From Desulfuromusa sp. (GTDB taxonomy: Bacteria; Desulfobacterota; Desulfuromonadia; Desulfuromonadales; Geopsychrobacteraceae), in the NCBI GenBank assembly GCA_016744595.1, contig JADGEB010000021.1, positions 1 to 63,988 on the forward strand: a DNA stretch of 63,988 nucleotides. The letters are read 5' to 3'. A program made the position numbers and the translations under genes. The notes under the pieces were generated by a model that ran no database searches, was not told where the DNA came from, and worked only from the letters and a program-made list of their open reading frames with translations. Of this stretch, positions 1 through 7,848 are shown one piece after another (within the stretch, counting starts at the first letter, position 1; each line of letters starts with the position of its first letter).

Positions 1-2
1 TG

Positions 3-272
3 CTTGCGGTTTTTGGTGATCTTGATAAGCCCCTCTCTCCTGCAGGGGCGGGAGCTGAGGAGTTTGCTAATATCCGTCAGGGGATGACCCTGGAAATGCG
101 TAATCACATGCGGCAGCAACTTCTGGCGGTTGATGGCTCTGCACTGCAGAAAGTCGCAGAGAAATATCTCAAAAATGGAGAAAGCTCTGTTGCTGTGTTG
201 GCTGGTGATGCTGCATTGCAGCAGGCGAATGCTGAGCTTGGTGATGATTCACTGGAATTGCTGAAAATCTGA
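3..272 (+). CDS. M16C-type zinc metallopeptidase (PreP-like), C-terminal fragment
   Basis: An open frame enters from the left edge (first full codon at 3) and stops at TGA 270-272, leaving 89 C-terminal residues. The pattern (a DLDKPLSP segment, then GMTLEMRNHMR, then VAEKYL and SVAVLAG) resembles the end of presequence-protease/M16C insulinase-like peptidases, where a helix and a final beta strand close the last domain. The catalytic HxxEH would lie upstream, outside the window, so activity cannot be judged. The stop codon is followed after 5 nt by a strong hairpin (278-342). The family call rests only on this tail and is moderate; the presence of a coding end here is much surer. Confidence 0.6.
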   Translation, partial: LAVFGDLDKPLSPAGAGAEEFANIRQGMTLEMRNHMRQQLLAVDGSALQKVAEKYLKNGESSVAVLAGDAALQQANAELGDDSLELLKI

Positions 273-277
273 TTATC

Positions 278-342
278 TAGGGGCGCTGCTTGCCGCGCCC
301 TGTCGGTATGACCCACAAAGGGCGCGGCAAGCAGCGCCCCTA
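278..342. repeat. Perfect 23-bp inverted repeat (REP-like hairpin)
   Basis: Positions 278-300 are the exact reverse complement of 320-342, with a 19-nt loop. The arms are GC-rich and begin with TAGGGGCGC. The element starts 5 nt after the upstream stop codon and ends 14 nt before rlmKL. There is no U-tract on either side, so it is not a classical terminator. It looks like an intergenic REP/BIME-type palindrome, an element class often spread by RAYT transposases. I saw no second copy in the window. Confidence 0.8.
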
Positions 343-356
343 CGAGATATCATTAC

Positions 357-2507
357 ATGCAACAACAATTTTTTGCAACTGCCGCTCTCGGCTTTGAACC
401 TTTGCTTGCGACTGAACTTGAAGTGCTGGGTGCCGTTGAGGTGAAACAAGAACGTGCTGGTGTGCGGTTTTCAGGTGGTTTGGAGATTGCTTATAATGCC
501 TGTCTCTGGTCACGTCTGGCTAGTCGGGTTCTTTTACCGTTGGCCAGTTTTGAAGCCCTCGACCCCGATCAGCTTTACACCGAAGTTTTAAAAATCGATT
601 GGTCAGAACATCTGACCACAGTCAATACTTTTGCGGTCGATTGTACTTTAGTCAGCTCTAAAATAAGTCACTCTAAATATGCCGCTCTGCGAGTTAAAGA
701 TGGTGTTGTCGATCAGTTTCGTGCCTGTAATGGTGAACGTCCTTCCGTCGCAGTGGATCAACCAGATTTACGCTTGAATATTCATGTTTATAAAGATCAG
801 GCGACCTTAAGTATCGATCTCTCTGGGGATAGTTTACATCGGCGCGGGTATCGAATTGATGGTGTCCATGCTCCACTAAAAGAGAACCTGGCTGCGGCAA
901 TTCTAATTCGTTCAGGTTGGCCGGCTATCTGTGCTGCTGGTGGGGCGCTGGTTGATCCCCTATGTGGATCCGGGACTTTGCCACTTGAAGCGGGATTGAT
1001 AGCAACCGATACCGCTCCGGGTTTGTTACGCCGTTACTTTGGTTTTTTGGGCTGGAAACAGCATAACAACGATCTCTGGAAAGAGTTACTACAAGCCGCA
1101 TGGAAGCGGCAAGAAATTGGTTTGGCGCAGAAACACGGCACTATCGTTGGTTATGATGGCCACAATCGTGCGGTCAAAGCAGCTTGGGAACATGCCAAGA
1201 ATGCCGGGCTTGATAAGGTGATCCATTTTGAACGGCGGACCCTGCGCGAATTTGTTGCCCCATCAAGTCGGGGAGCTGGGTTGGTGGTGGCAAACCCACC
1301 TTATGGTGAGCGGCTGGGTCATGTCAGTGAGCTACCAACATTTTATAATCTACTCGGCGAGAAGATGGCGCAACAATGTTCCGGTTGGAAAGCGGCCGTT
1401 ATTACTTCTGAACCACAATTGGGGCGGAGTATTGGTTTGCGGGCAGGCAAGATCAATGTCCTTTATAATGGGGCGTTGAAGTGCCAACTGTTACAATTTG
1501 AGTTGGGCGAAAATAATCATTGGCAATCACTAGCTGACGGAGCCGGAAAGGCAGTCAAAAAAAATCTTTCTCCCGGAGCGGAGATGTTTGCCAACCGACT
1601 GCGCAAAAATCTTAAAAAACTGAAAAAATGGGCAGCACGTCAGGAAGTCGATTGTTATCGTCTTTACGACGCTGATTTGCCTGAATATGCAGTTGCAGTC
1701 GATCTTTATGGTGATGAAGTTCACTTGCAGGAATACCGGGCACCAAAAGAAATTGATGAAAACAGAGCTGCTGAGAGATTGCGGGAGGTTCAGGATGTTC
1801 TGCCGTTAGTTTTAGATATCTCTCCCGACAAAGTTCATTTGAAGGTTCGTCAGCAGCAAAAAGGAAACTTGCAATATGAAAAACAGGCTCGCCGTGGTGT
1901 TCTCAAAGAGGTTCAGGAGGGAAACTGCAAGTTTCTGGTTAATCTGACCGATTATCTCGATACGGGTCTATTTCTCGATCATCGTTTGACTCGACAGTTG
2001 ATTCAGAAGATGGCTTCTGGAACACGTTTTCTTAACCTATTTGCTTACGCCGGAACCGCGACAGTCCACGCTCTGATGGGAGGCGCAATTTCGACAACAA
2101 CTATTGATATGTCAAAAACTTACCTTGCATTGGCAGAAAAAAATGTTGCCCTGAATCATTTTGATTCGGAAGGTGAGACATTTATCCAGGCAGACTGTTT
2201 GGCTTGGCTCGATACTGCAACGGGGTCATATGACCTGATTTTTCTAGATCCGCCGACCTTCTCCAATTCTAAAGGGATGGATGCCACTTTTGATGTACAA
2301 CGTGACCATGTTGAACTATTAAGAAAAACGGTTCAGTTACTCGCTCCCGGAGGAACTTTGATTTTTTCTAACAATTTACGTAAATTCAGTATGGATCGGG
2401 CTGCTTTGGCAGATTTAGACATTGAGGATATCAGTGCGAACACTATTCCCACAGACTTTGAGCGTAATCCTCGAATTCATAATTGTTGGTTGGTAAGAGC
2501 TACCTAA
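357..2507 (+). CDS. rlmKL: Bifunctional 23S rRNA methyltransferase RlmKL
   Basis: 716 residues, the full length of fused RlmL-RlmK. The N-terminal half has a THUMP-type RNA-binding region (about 45-155) and a Rossmann methyltransferase with the SAM loop DPLCGSGT (200-207) and catalytic NPPYGERL (313-320), expected to make m2G2445 in 23S rRNA. The C-terminal half is a second SAM methyltransferase with FLNLFAYAGT and DPPTFSNS (from 631), expected to make m7G2069. Both modifications lie near the peptidyl transferase centre and are made on 50S precursors in the cytoplasm. The ATG at 357 gives the standard N-terminus. A single-domain relative sits at 62644-63753. Confidence 0.93.
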   Translation: MQQQFFATAALGFEPLLATELEVLGAVEVKQERAGVRFSGGLEIAYNACLWSRLASRVLLPLASFEALDPDQLYTEVLKIDWSEHLTTVNTFAVDCTLVSSKISHSKYAALRVKDGVVDQFRACNGERPSVAVDQPDLRLNIHVYKDQATLSIDLSGDSLHRRGYRIDGVHAPLKENLAAAILIRSGWPAICAAGGALVDPLCGSGTLPLEAGLIATDTAPGLLRRYFGFLGWKQHNNDLWKELLQAAWKRQEIGLAQKHGTIVGYDGHNRAVKAAWEHAKNAGLDKVIHFERRTLREFVAPSSRGAGLVVANPPYGERLGHVSELPTFYNLLGEKMAQQCSGWKAAVITSEPQLGRSIGLRAGKINVLYNGALKCQLLQFELGENNHWQSLADGAGKAVKKNLSPGAEMFANRLRKNLKKLKKWAARQEVDCYRLYDADLPEYAVAVDLYGDEVHLQEYRAPKEIDENRAAERLREVQDVLPLVLDISPDKVHLKVRQQQKGNLQYEKQARRGVLKEVQEGNCKFLVNLTDYLDTGLFLDHRLTRQLIQKMASGTRFLNLFAYAGTATVHALMGGAISTTTIDMSKTYLALAEKNVALNHFDSEGETFIQADCLAWLDTATGSYDLIFLDPPTFSNSKGMDATFDVQRDHVELLRKTVQLLAPGGTLIFSNNLRKFSMDRAALADLDIEDISANTIPTDFERNPRIHNCWLVRAT

Positions 2508-2571
2508 TATTTTTCTTTTGATAAAATCAATAGCTTGGTATGCTAAGTCCTCTTAGTGTCTTGGGGGACTT

Positions 2572-2994
2572 ATGTTTGAGCTTGATCCACGTCTGCAACA
2601 CGATACGATGTCTTTCGGTTGTTTTCCCTTATGTCGTCTGTTGTTAATGAACGATAGCAGCTATCCGTGGTTTATTCTGATTCCGCAGCGCAATGATCTG
2701 CAGGAAATCTTTCAGCTATCAGATGTTGATCGCCAACAGTTTTGGGAAGAATCAAACCGCCTCTCCCTATGGATGGGGCGGTTTTTTAAGTTTGATAAAC
2801 TGAATATTGCTGCACTTGGAAATATTGTTAGCCAGTTACATCTACATCATGTTGGACGTCGAATTGGTGACCCTGCCTGGCCGAATCCTGTCTGGGGGCA
2901 TAGCCCGGCGGTTCCATATGTCGATAAAGAGATTGAAAAGCTACATCGAGCAGTCCAGATTGAATTTTCCGGCCTGCTAAATGTTGCTAACTGA
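2572..2994 (+). CDS. HIT-family nucleotide hydrolase-like protein
   Basis: 140 residues with the C-terminal histidine-triad signature QLHLHHVGR (about 101-109), the nucleotide-binding and catalytic signature of HIT proteins such as Ap4A hydrolases and nucleoside phosphoramidases. The motif deviates slightly from QHxHxH, as in the subgroup with a W-P-N-P-V-W segment after it. It is probably a soluble dinucleoside polyphosphate or nucleotidyl-conjugate hydrolase; the substrate cannot be read from sequence. A GGGGGA stretch 3 nt before ATG 2572 could serve as ribosome binding site, and it pairs with an upstream AAGTCC in a weak 6-bp hairpin. It stands between rlmKL and a histidine kinase gene on the same strand. 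Confidence 0.8.
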   Translation: MFELDPRLQHDTMSFGCFPLCRLLLMNDSSYPWFILIPQRNDLQEIFQLSDVDRQQFWEESNRLSLWMGRFFKFDKLNIAALGNIVSQLHLHHVGRRIGDPAWPNPVWGHSPAVPYVDKEIEKLHRAVQIEFSGLLNVAN

Positions 2995-3034
2995 TCCATC
3001 TTCTGTCCCTTATTGAACGGGATGTGGTCTTTTT

Positions 3035-4870
3035 ATGAAATACGTTAGCCTGAAAAATCGCTTATTGCTTGGATCGTTCATTGTCTGCTCAGTGATTACT
3101 TTGGGCATTTCAACCTATCAGATCAGCCGCTTGCAGCAGCGGGAGTTTAAACTTCTTCAGCACGAAATTTCCAGTTTTAAGCAGAGTGCGATGCCTAGTA
3201 TTAGTGAGGCGGTTTGGAATTATGATTGGGCAATGGTTGAAACAATAGCCGCAAGCCAGGCCAATCAAATTCTGACTCATCTTGAAATTTGCGGTCTGGA
3301 AAAGGGTGAGTGCAGCCGCAGCGGTAGTGCGGGACAAGAACCTTTCCGTGAGTATCGACAAGATATTCAGTATCAACTTTCTCCTACAGCTCAAAAACAA
3401 AAAATCGGCACAGCCTACCTGCAATTACACTATCAGCCATTTAGCCAGCTGTTTAAGCGTTATATTTTTTCGGAATTTTTGACAAATGGTCTTGGTGTTT
3501 TTGGTGTTGCAATTAGTATCTTTCTCCTTTTCCATCTCAGGGCCATTCGGCGCTTGATACGTATCGCAAATTATACGAGGGAGATTGATCTGACTGCAGT
3601 AGAGAAACTGCAGCCATTGAATTTTACGAGTAAGAGTAGAGGTTCAACTCTAGACGAAGTCGATTTTTTAGCTGAGGCCATGGATGGTTTCATCGGACGG
3701 ATCAAGGAAGAATTTTCACGTCGAAAAAAACTGGAACAGCAATTAAATCAAGCTCAAAAGATGGAAGCTCTTGGAACCCTTGCGGGTGGAATTGCTCACG
3801 ATTTTAATAATATCCTTGCGGCTATGCTTGGCTATGTTCAGTTAAGTTATAACTCAGCTGAAATTGATTCAAAACTACGTAGTCGGTTGGAACAGGTGCT
3901 TATCGCCGGGGAGAGAGCCAAGGCTCTTATTTCACAGATATTACTATTTAGTCGTAAATCTGAGGACTTTACACAAAGTATTAATCTGACAGATATTATC
4001 ACCGAAGCCCTTGATCTGGTTCGTGGTTCGCTGCCAGGAAAAATAACGATAGAAACTGATTTGGATGAAAATCTCTGGATTTGTGGCGATGCCGATCAAC
4101 TTCATCAGGTCATAGTAAATCTCTCTACTAATGCAATCTATGAGCTTTCTAAGCAAGGCGGAACGATTATTGTTTCACTGACGTCTCAGGAATTATCAAA
4201 ACAGCAAGCAGAAATATGGGGACTTGATGAGGGTGGCTATGTTCGATTGACTTTCTGCGACAATGGACCCGGAGTCCCAGTGGAAAATCGTGAACGGATT
4301 TTTGACCCGTTTTTTACTACGAAAAAAGTTGGCAAAGGAAGCGGACTCGGTCTGTCAGTGGTGCATGGGATTGTCCTGTCCCATGATGGAAAAATTGTAC
4401 TTGAATCTGATCGCGGAACAGGTGCTTGCTTTGCGCTTTATTTTCCACAAGTCAAGGCGGTAGAACCGGTGATGAAGCACAAAGAGCTTACCCCTTTGCG
4501 AGGGCATGAGCATCTTCTGTTGGTGGACGATGAGCGGGTGGTTGTTGAAATGGGGCAGGACATGTTGCAATCCCTCGGATATAACGTCAGTACTTGTCTC
4601 AGTTCAGCTGAAGCAATGCAACAGTTAGTCAGTTCTGAGGAGATTGATCTGGTTATCACTGATTTAACGATGCCTGAAATGAATGGAGTAGATCTGGCTA
4701 GAAAAATGAAGCAACAGAAACCAGATCTCCCGTTTATTCTTTGGACTGGCCATGCAGATCTACTTGATCGAACTGCTCTACAGGATGGAACTATTGCTCA
4801 ACTGCTGTATAAACCTTTCACCATGGAGGATTTGTCTCAAGCAGTCCGTCAGGTGTTGGATCGAACCTGA
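3035..4870 (+). CDS. Membrane-bound hybrid sensor histidine kinase with C-terminal receiver
   Basis: 611 residues. TM1 (about 8-28) and TM2 (about 147-168) flank a roughly 120-residue periplasmic sensor; a HAMP-like linker and coiled coil follow. The phosphoacceptor is in GGIAHDFNNIL (H255), the NtrB/PAS-kinase style H-box, followed by a GHKL ATPase domain with N-box (VNLSTNAI), G1 (DNGPGVP) and G2 (GKGSGLGLS) motifs. The C-terminal receiver has acidic residues in VDDE and the phosphoacceptor D543 in TDLTMPEMNG. It is an internally hybrid kinase; no separate response regulator is adjacent, so its output is unknown. The signal sensed is not identifiable. LpoB-like lipoprotein genes follow after 85 nt. 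Confidence 0.9.
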   Translation: MKYVSLKNRLLLGSFIVCSVITLGISTYQISRLQQREFKLLQHEISSFKQSAMPSISEAVWNYDWAMVETIAASQANQILTHLEICGLEKGECSRSGSAGQEPFREYRQDIQYQLSPTAQKQKIGTAYLQLHYQPFSQLFKRYIFSEFLTNGLGVFGVAISIFLLFHLRAIRRLIRIANYTREIDLTAVEKLQPLNFTSKSRGSTLDEVDFLAEAMDGFIGRIKEEFSRRKKLEQQLNQAQKMEALGTLAGGIAHDFNNILAAMLGYVQLSYNSAEIDSKLRSRLEQVLIAGERAKALISQILLFSRKSEDFTQSINLTDIITEALDLVRGSLPGKITIETDLDENLWICGDADQLHQVIVNLSTNAIYELSKQGGTIIVSLTSQELSKQQAEIWGLDEGGYVRLTFCDNGPGVPVENRERIFDPFFTTKKVGKGSGLGLSVVHGIVLSHDGKIVLESDRGTGACFALYFPQVKAVEPVMKHKELTPLRGHEHLLLVDDERVVVEMGQDMLQSLGYNVSTCLSSAEAMQQLVSSEEIDLVITDLTMPEMNGVDLARKMKQQKPDLPFILWTGHADLLDRTALQDGTIAQLLYKPFTMEDLSQAVRQVLDRT

Positions 4871-4955
4871 CATGTTGAAAATCGTAATTATTGTCTCGAA
4901 TATGATAGAATGATTCGAAAGAGATAAGGGATTTTTTCTGTTATGGAGGATAGTG

Positions 4956-5570
4956 ATGCAAATTTTTTCTTGGATGATAAAAGTTTTTTTTGTCGGACTA
5001 TTAATGCTTCTCGCTGCCGGATGTACGGTGACTACTCGAGAGGTTGGGTCTGATGAAAAGGTAATTTATGATGAGGGTTACCATTTTTCGGATAAAAAGG
5101 CGATTGTCGATGCCATGGTAACATCACTCTTGTCCAAACATCCTTTATTACGAACGACTGATCGGCCTGTTCTGATTATCTACGGAATTGCCAATCGCAC
5201 CAGCGAACACATCAGCACCAGTGCCATGACCGATGACATGCGTCAGGCACTATTGACTTCCGGTCGAGTTCGCTTTGTTAATAAGATCCAGCGTGAAAAT
5301 ATAGAACGGGAAAACAGTTACCAGTATGCTGGTAACGTTGCGGCGGAAACCCGGATCCAAAAAGCGCGGCAGATTGGGGCAAAATATATGTTGACCGGAA
5401 CTTTGCGCTCGATGGAAAAGAAACAACCACGCCAGTTTCGGTTGAAGAAGAAAACTTTGATGTATTACAGCCTGAATATGGAACTGACGGACATTCAGAC
5501 CGGGCTTATCGAATGGGCCGATAGTGCTGAGGTTGTCCGCGAGGCATCGAAACCATTTATGGGTTGGTGA
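4956..5570 (+). CDS. LpoB-like outer-membrane lipoprotein
   Basis: 204 residues. The signal peptide ends in lipobox LLAAGC (Cys about 23), and the mature part matches the LpoB/YcfM (COG3417) fold family: a DRPVLIIYGIANRTSEHI strand-loop, a conserved MTDDMRQALLTSG helix, and a late GAKYMLTGTLRS segment. LpoB of enterobacteria activates the bifunctional synthase PBP1b from the outer membrane; whether this homologue has that partner is inference. I chose ATG 4956 over GTG 4953 because GGAGGA (4945-4950) is then spaced 5 nt away. The neighbour downstream is a COG3014-like lipoprotein, a pairing known in other Gram-negatives, which suggests they act together in the envelope. Confidence 0.8.
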   Translation: MQIFSWMIKVFFVGLLMLLAAGCTVTTREVGSDEKVIYDEGYHFSDKKAIVDAMVTSLLSKHPLLRTTDRPVLIIYGIANRTSEHISTSAMTDDMRQALLTSGRVRFVNKIQRENIERENSYQYAGNVAAETRIQKARQIGAKYMLTGTLRSMEKKQPRQFRLKKKTLMYYSLNMELTDIQTGLIEWADSAEVVREASKPFMGW

Positions 5571-5590
5571 TATAGATCTGGTTGTTTTCT

Positions 5591-6832
5591 ATGATGATTT
5601 TTCTCCAGCAAGCCGGGTTCAGGTTGCTTCGCCGTCCCGGCTTCCGTTTCTTTACCCTGATTTTTCTTCTATTTTTTCTGAGTGGTTGTGCCGGCAGGTT
5701 GAACAAAGCTAGCCAGTATTATTACGCTGGCCAGTCGCAACAGGCTCTCGATCTTCTTGAAAAAGGGGATCGCTTCGGCAAACGTAACCAGCTCCTTTTT
5801 TTGATGGAAAAGGGGCTGGTATTCCACTATCTGGGTGAATATCAGGAGAGTGTCAATTCATTGCTTGAGGCTGCAAGGTTGATTGAGCAGTTTGAAGTTA
5901 CCAGTCTTAGCAGGCAGGCCGGTTCTTTGGTCACCAATGAATGGTTGACTCGTTATAAAGGTGAGTACAGTGAGCGACTTTGGGCTCACAGCTATCTGAT
6001 GATGAGTTATTTGCTGCTTGGTCAATATGATGATGCTTTGGTTGAAGCAAAACAAGCTTTGGCATCTCTTGACAAGCAGCCAGAGGCACTGACAACAGAT
6101 TACTTTACCCGTGGTTTGATTGCCCTCTGTTTTGCAAATCTAGCCGAGGATAATGATGCATATCTGGTTTATAGAAAGCTGGCCGATGATTCACTGAACC
6201 CTGCATTGGTTGCAGCAGACATTGTCCGGCATGCGAGTCGGTTGGGGATGGCTGATGAGGTGGAAAAATATCAGCCATTTCTACCCCGGAGACTTTCTGA
6301 AGGGGGTGCGGAGCTGGTTTTGTTCGTGGCCAATGGGCGGATTCCTGAAAAGCGCCCTGGCAATGTGTTTTTCCCCCCATCAATCCGCTTTGCCTTTCCT
6401 TACTATTCCAACACAGAGACGCCTCCGGTAAGGGTTGAAATTTTACCATATCAATGGAGCTCTCTGCCGGTGCTGTCGTCTGATCTGGGGGATGTTGCTC
6501 GAAGCGCATTGGAAGCACGTAAGATGCGTATTGTTACCAAGGAAGCTCTGCGGGTTGCAACCAAGGAAGCGATTTCCCAATCCGTCGGCAATAAAAATGA
6601 TGCCGCTGCTGAAGCAATTATCCGTGCTGCACTCTTTCTTCTTGAAGAGCCGGATACCCGATCCTGGCAAATTTTGCCGGGGCGTTTGACGTTGCTGCGA
6701 ATTCCTTTGCCTCCAGGGCAACATCAGTTGCAAGTCCGATTGTCTGAACTAGGACAAATCGATCAGATTATTGAATTGCCGGAAGTCCAGCTTCGTCAGG
6801 GACAACGGGTATTCTACTCTGTTCGCTTGTGA
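5591..6832 (+). CDS. TPR-containing lipoprotein, COG3014-like
   Basis: About 413 residues. A hydrophobic signal segment ends in the lipobox FLSGC (Cys about 33). Helical TPR-like repeats follow (YYAGQSQQALDLLEKG, YLGEYQESVNSLLEA, LLGQYDDALVEAKQAL), then a conserved FPPSIRFAFPYY region and a C-terminal beta domain, as in COG3014 proteins. It follows the LpoB-like gene by 20 nt and is likely co-transcribed. Its role is unknown; envelope localisation is predicted from the lipobox. The start is uncertain: TTG 5582, ATG 5591 and ATG 5594 are in frame and none has a clear Shine-Dalgarno sequence. Confidence 0.75.
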   Translation: MMIFLQQAGFRLLRRPGFRFFTLIFLLFFLSGCAGRLNKASQYYYAGQSQQALDLLEKGDRFGKRNQLLFLMEKGLVFHYLGEYQESVNSLLEAARLIEQFEVTSLSRQAGSLVTNEWLTRYKGEYSERLWAHSYLMMSYLLLGQYDDALVEAKQALASLDKQPEALTTDYFTRGLIALCFANLAEDNDAYLVYRKLADDSLNPALVAADIVRHASRLGMADEVEKYQPFLPRRLSEGGAELVLFVANGRIPEKRPGNVFFPPSIRFAFPYYSNTETPPVRVEILPYQWSSLPVLSSDLGDVARSALEARKMRIVTKEALRVATKEAISQSVGNKNDAAAEAIIRAALFLLEEPDTRSWQILPGRLTLLRIPLPPGQHQLQVRLSELGQIDQIIELPEVQLRQGQRVFYSVRL

Positions 6833-7037
6833 TTTATTATTAACCGTGACAATGCAAGCAGGCTGGGTATATGCCCAGACGGTCTTCTCCATTTTTACAT
6901 AGGTGGTCAAACAACCGGTTCGTTGTGGTGTTTTGTGAGTTTTAACTGTGGTTTGATGGAAATAATATTATGAATTTCTGTTGTCTTTCCAGCGATTAGA
7001 TGAGGTATCCTGTCTGGCATAGAAAATCTGAGTTATC

Positions 7038-7053
7038 TGGCATATATTTCGCT
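7038..7053 (+). promoter_or_regulatory. Sigma-54 (-24/-12) promoter for the Sel1-repeat gene
   Basis: TGGCAT at 7038-7043 and TCGCT ending at 7053 place GG (7039-7040) and GC (7051-7052) exactly 12 nt apart, the spacing demanded by RpoN. Agreement with TGGCAC-N5-TTGCW is good (two mismatches). The predicted transcript start near 7064 leaves about 33 nt before ATG 7097. RpoN itself is encoded at 26268-27722. The 264-nt gap upstream (6833-7096) otherwise holds only a weak 5-bp hairpin and could host an enhancer-binding-protein site, which I cannot identify. Confidence 0.6.
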
Positions 7054-7096
7054 TGCTGATCTGAAAATATCTGTTATCTCTTTTAAAGGACTGGAC

Positions 7097-7759
7097 ATGA
7101 AGATTCCGAAGTATCGATACATTTTCCTTATTCTCCTGTTGATGGGGCTATATAGCTCATCTCTTTTTGCGCAAGAGTCTGATCTTAAGGATATTAAATT
7201 ACGGGCTGAAAAAGGGGAGATGCAGGCTCAAACTCAGTTAGGTTTGCTTTATGCGAACGGAGAGCAAGTTGAGCAAAGTTTTAGTGATGCTAAGTTGTGG
7301 TGGGAAAAAGCCGCTGAGCAGGGTGCTGCTGCTGCTCAATTTTATCTCGGTAAAATATACGCCTCGGGGGCTGGTGTTGAGAAGGATCAATTAGAGGCAA
7401 AAAAATGGTGGGAGTTGTCAGCCGCCCAGGATAATGTCCCTTCTTTATTTAATTTGGCTATGCTTTATGTGAACGGTGAGGCTGTCACCGGAAGTTATGT
7501 TGAGGCTGGAAAATATTTTGAAAAAGCGGCAAGACTGGGAAATGTTCAGTCGCAATTTAATTTTGGTGTTTTGAATGTACAAGGCTTTGGGTTTCCACAG
7601 AGTGATGAAAATGGTTATGCCTGGATAAAGCTTGCTGCTGACAAAGGACACCCTAATGCAATGGAATTTTTAGAGGATCTTGAGGGGAGGATGAGCCCGG
7701 AACAATTAGTGGCTGCTCGGGCGAAGAGTGCTGAGTTCAGAGCTGTGATTCCTCAATGA
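7097..7759 (+). CDS. Exported Sel1-repeat protein
   Basis: 220 residues: a signal peptide (about 1-26, ending LFAQ) and roughly four Sel1-like (SLR) repeats of about 36 residues, each with the A-x2-G-x6-LG-x2-Y-x2-G pattern (AQTQLGLLYANG, AQFYLGKIYASG, LFNLAMLYVNG, QFNFGVLNVQG). SLR repeats form alpha solenoids that scaffold protein contacts, so this is likely a periplasmic adaptor rather than an enzyme. It has its own sigma-54 promoter and ends at a hairpin terminator, so it is monocistronic. No partner can be assigned from the neighbours. Confidence 0.85.
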   Translation: MKIPKYRYIFLILLLMGLYSSSLFAQESDLKDIKLRAEKGEMQAQTQLGLLYANGEQVEQSFSDAKLWWEKAAEQGAAAAQFYLGKIYASGAGVEKDQLEAKKWWELSAAQDNVPSLFNLAMLYVNGEAVTGSYVEAGKYFEKAARLGNVQSQFNFGVLNVQGFGFPQSDENGYAWIKLAADKGHPNAMEFLEDLEGRMSPEQLVAARAKSAEFRAVIPQ

Positions 7760-7811
7760 GATAGGGTTGACCACGTAATTTTTGAATTGCTTACTTTACT
7801 TAGTTTTATCG

Positions 7812-7842
7812 GCCCTCTGGAATATTGTTCCAGAGGGCTTTT
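7812..7842 (+). terminator. Intrinsic terminator after the Sel1 gene
   Basis: An 11-bp perfect stem (7812-7822 with 7828-7838, GCCCTCTGGAA) and 5-nt loop are followed by TTTT. It lies between the convergent Sel1 gene (plus) and ettA (minus). The U-tract favours plus-strand termination. Confidence 0.85.
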
Positions 7843-7848
7843 CTGTCG

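Noticed and set aside
2543..2573. RBS-sequestering hairpin before the HIT gene (AAGTCC/GGACTT)
   Set aside because: Only 6 bp with a long loop; likely chance.
3110..3424. 104-codon minus-strand frame within the histidine kinase gene
   Set aside because: Lies wholly within a well-supported gene, without motifs or start signals.
6833..7030. Riboswitch or small RNA upstream of the Sel1 gene
   Set aside because: Only a 5-bp stem (CTGGG/CCCAG) and a short ACAAC/GTTGT pair; no known riboswitch core visible.
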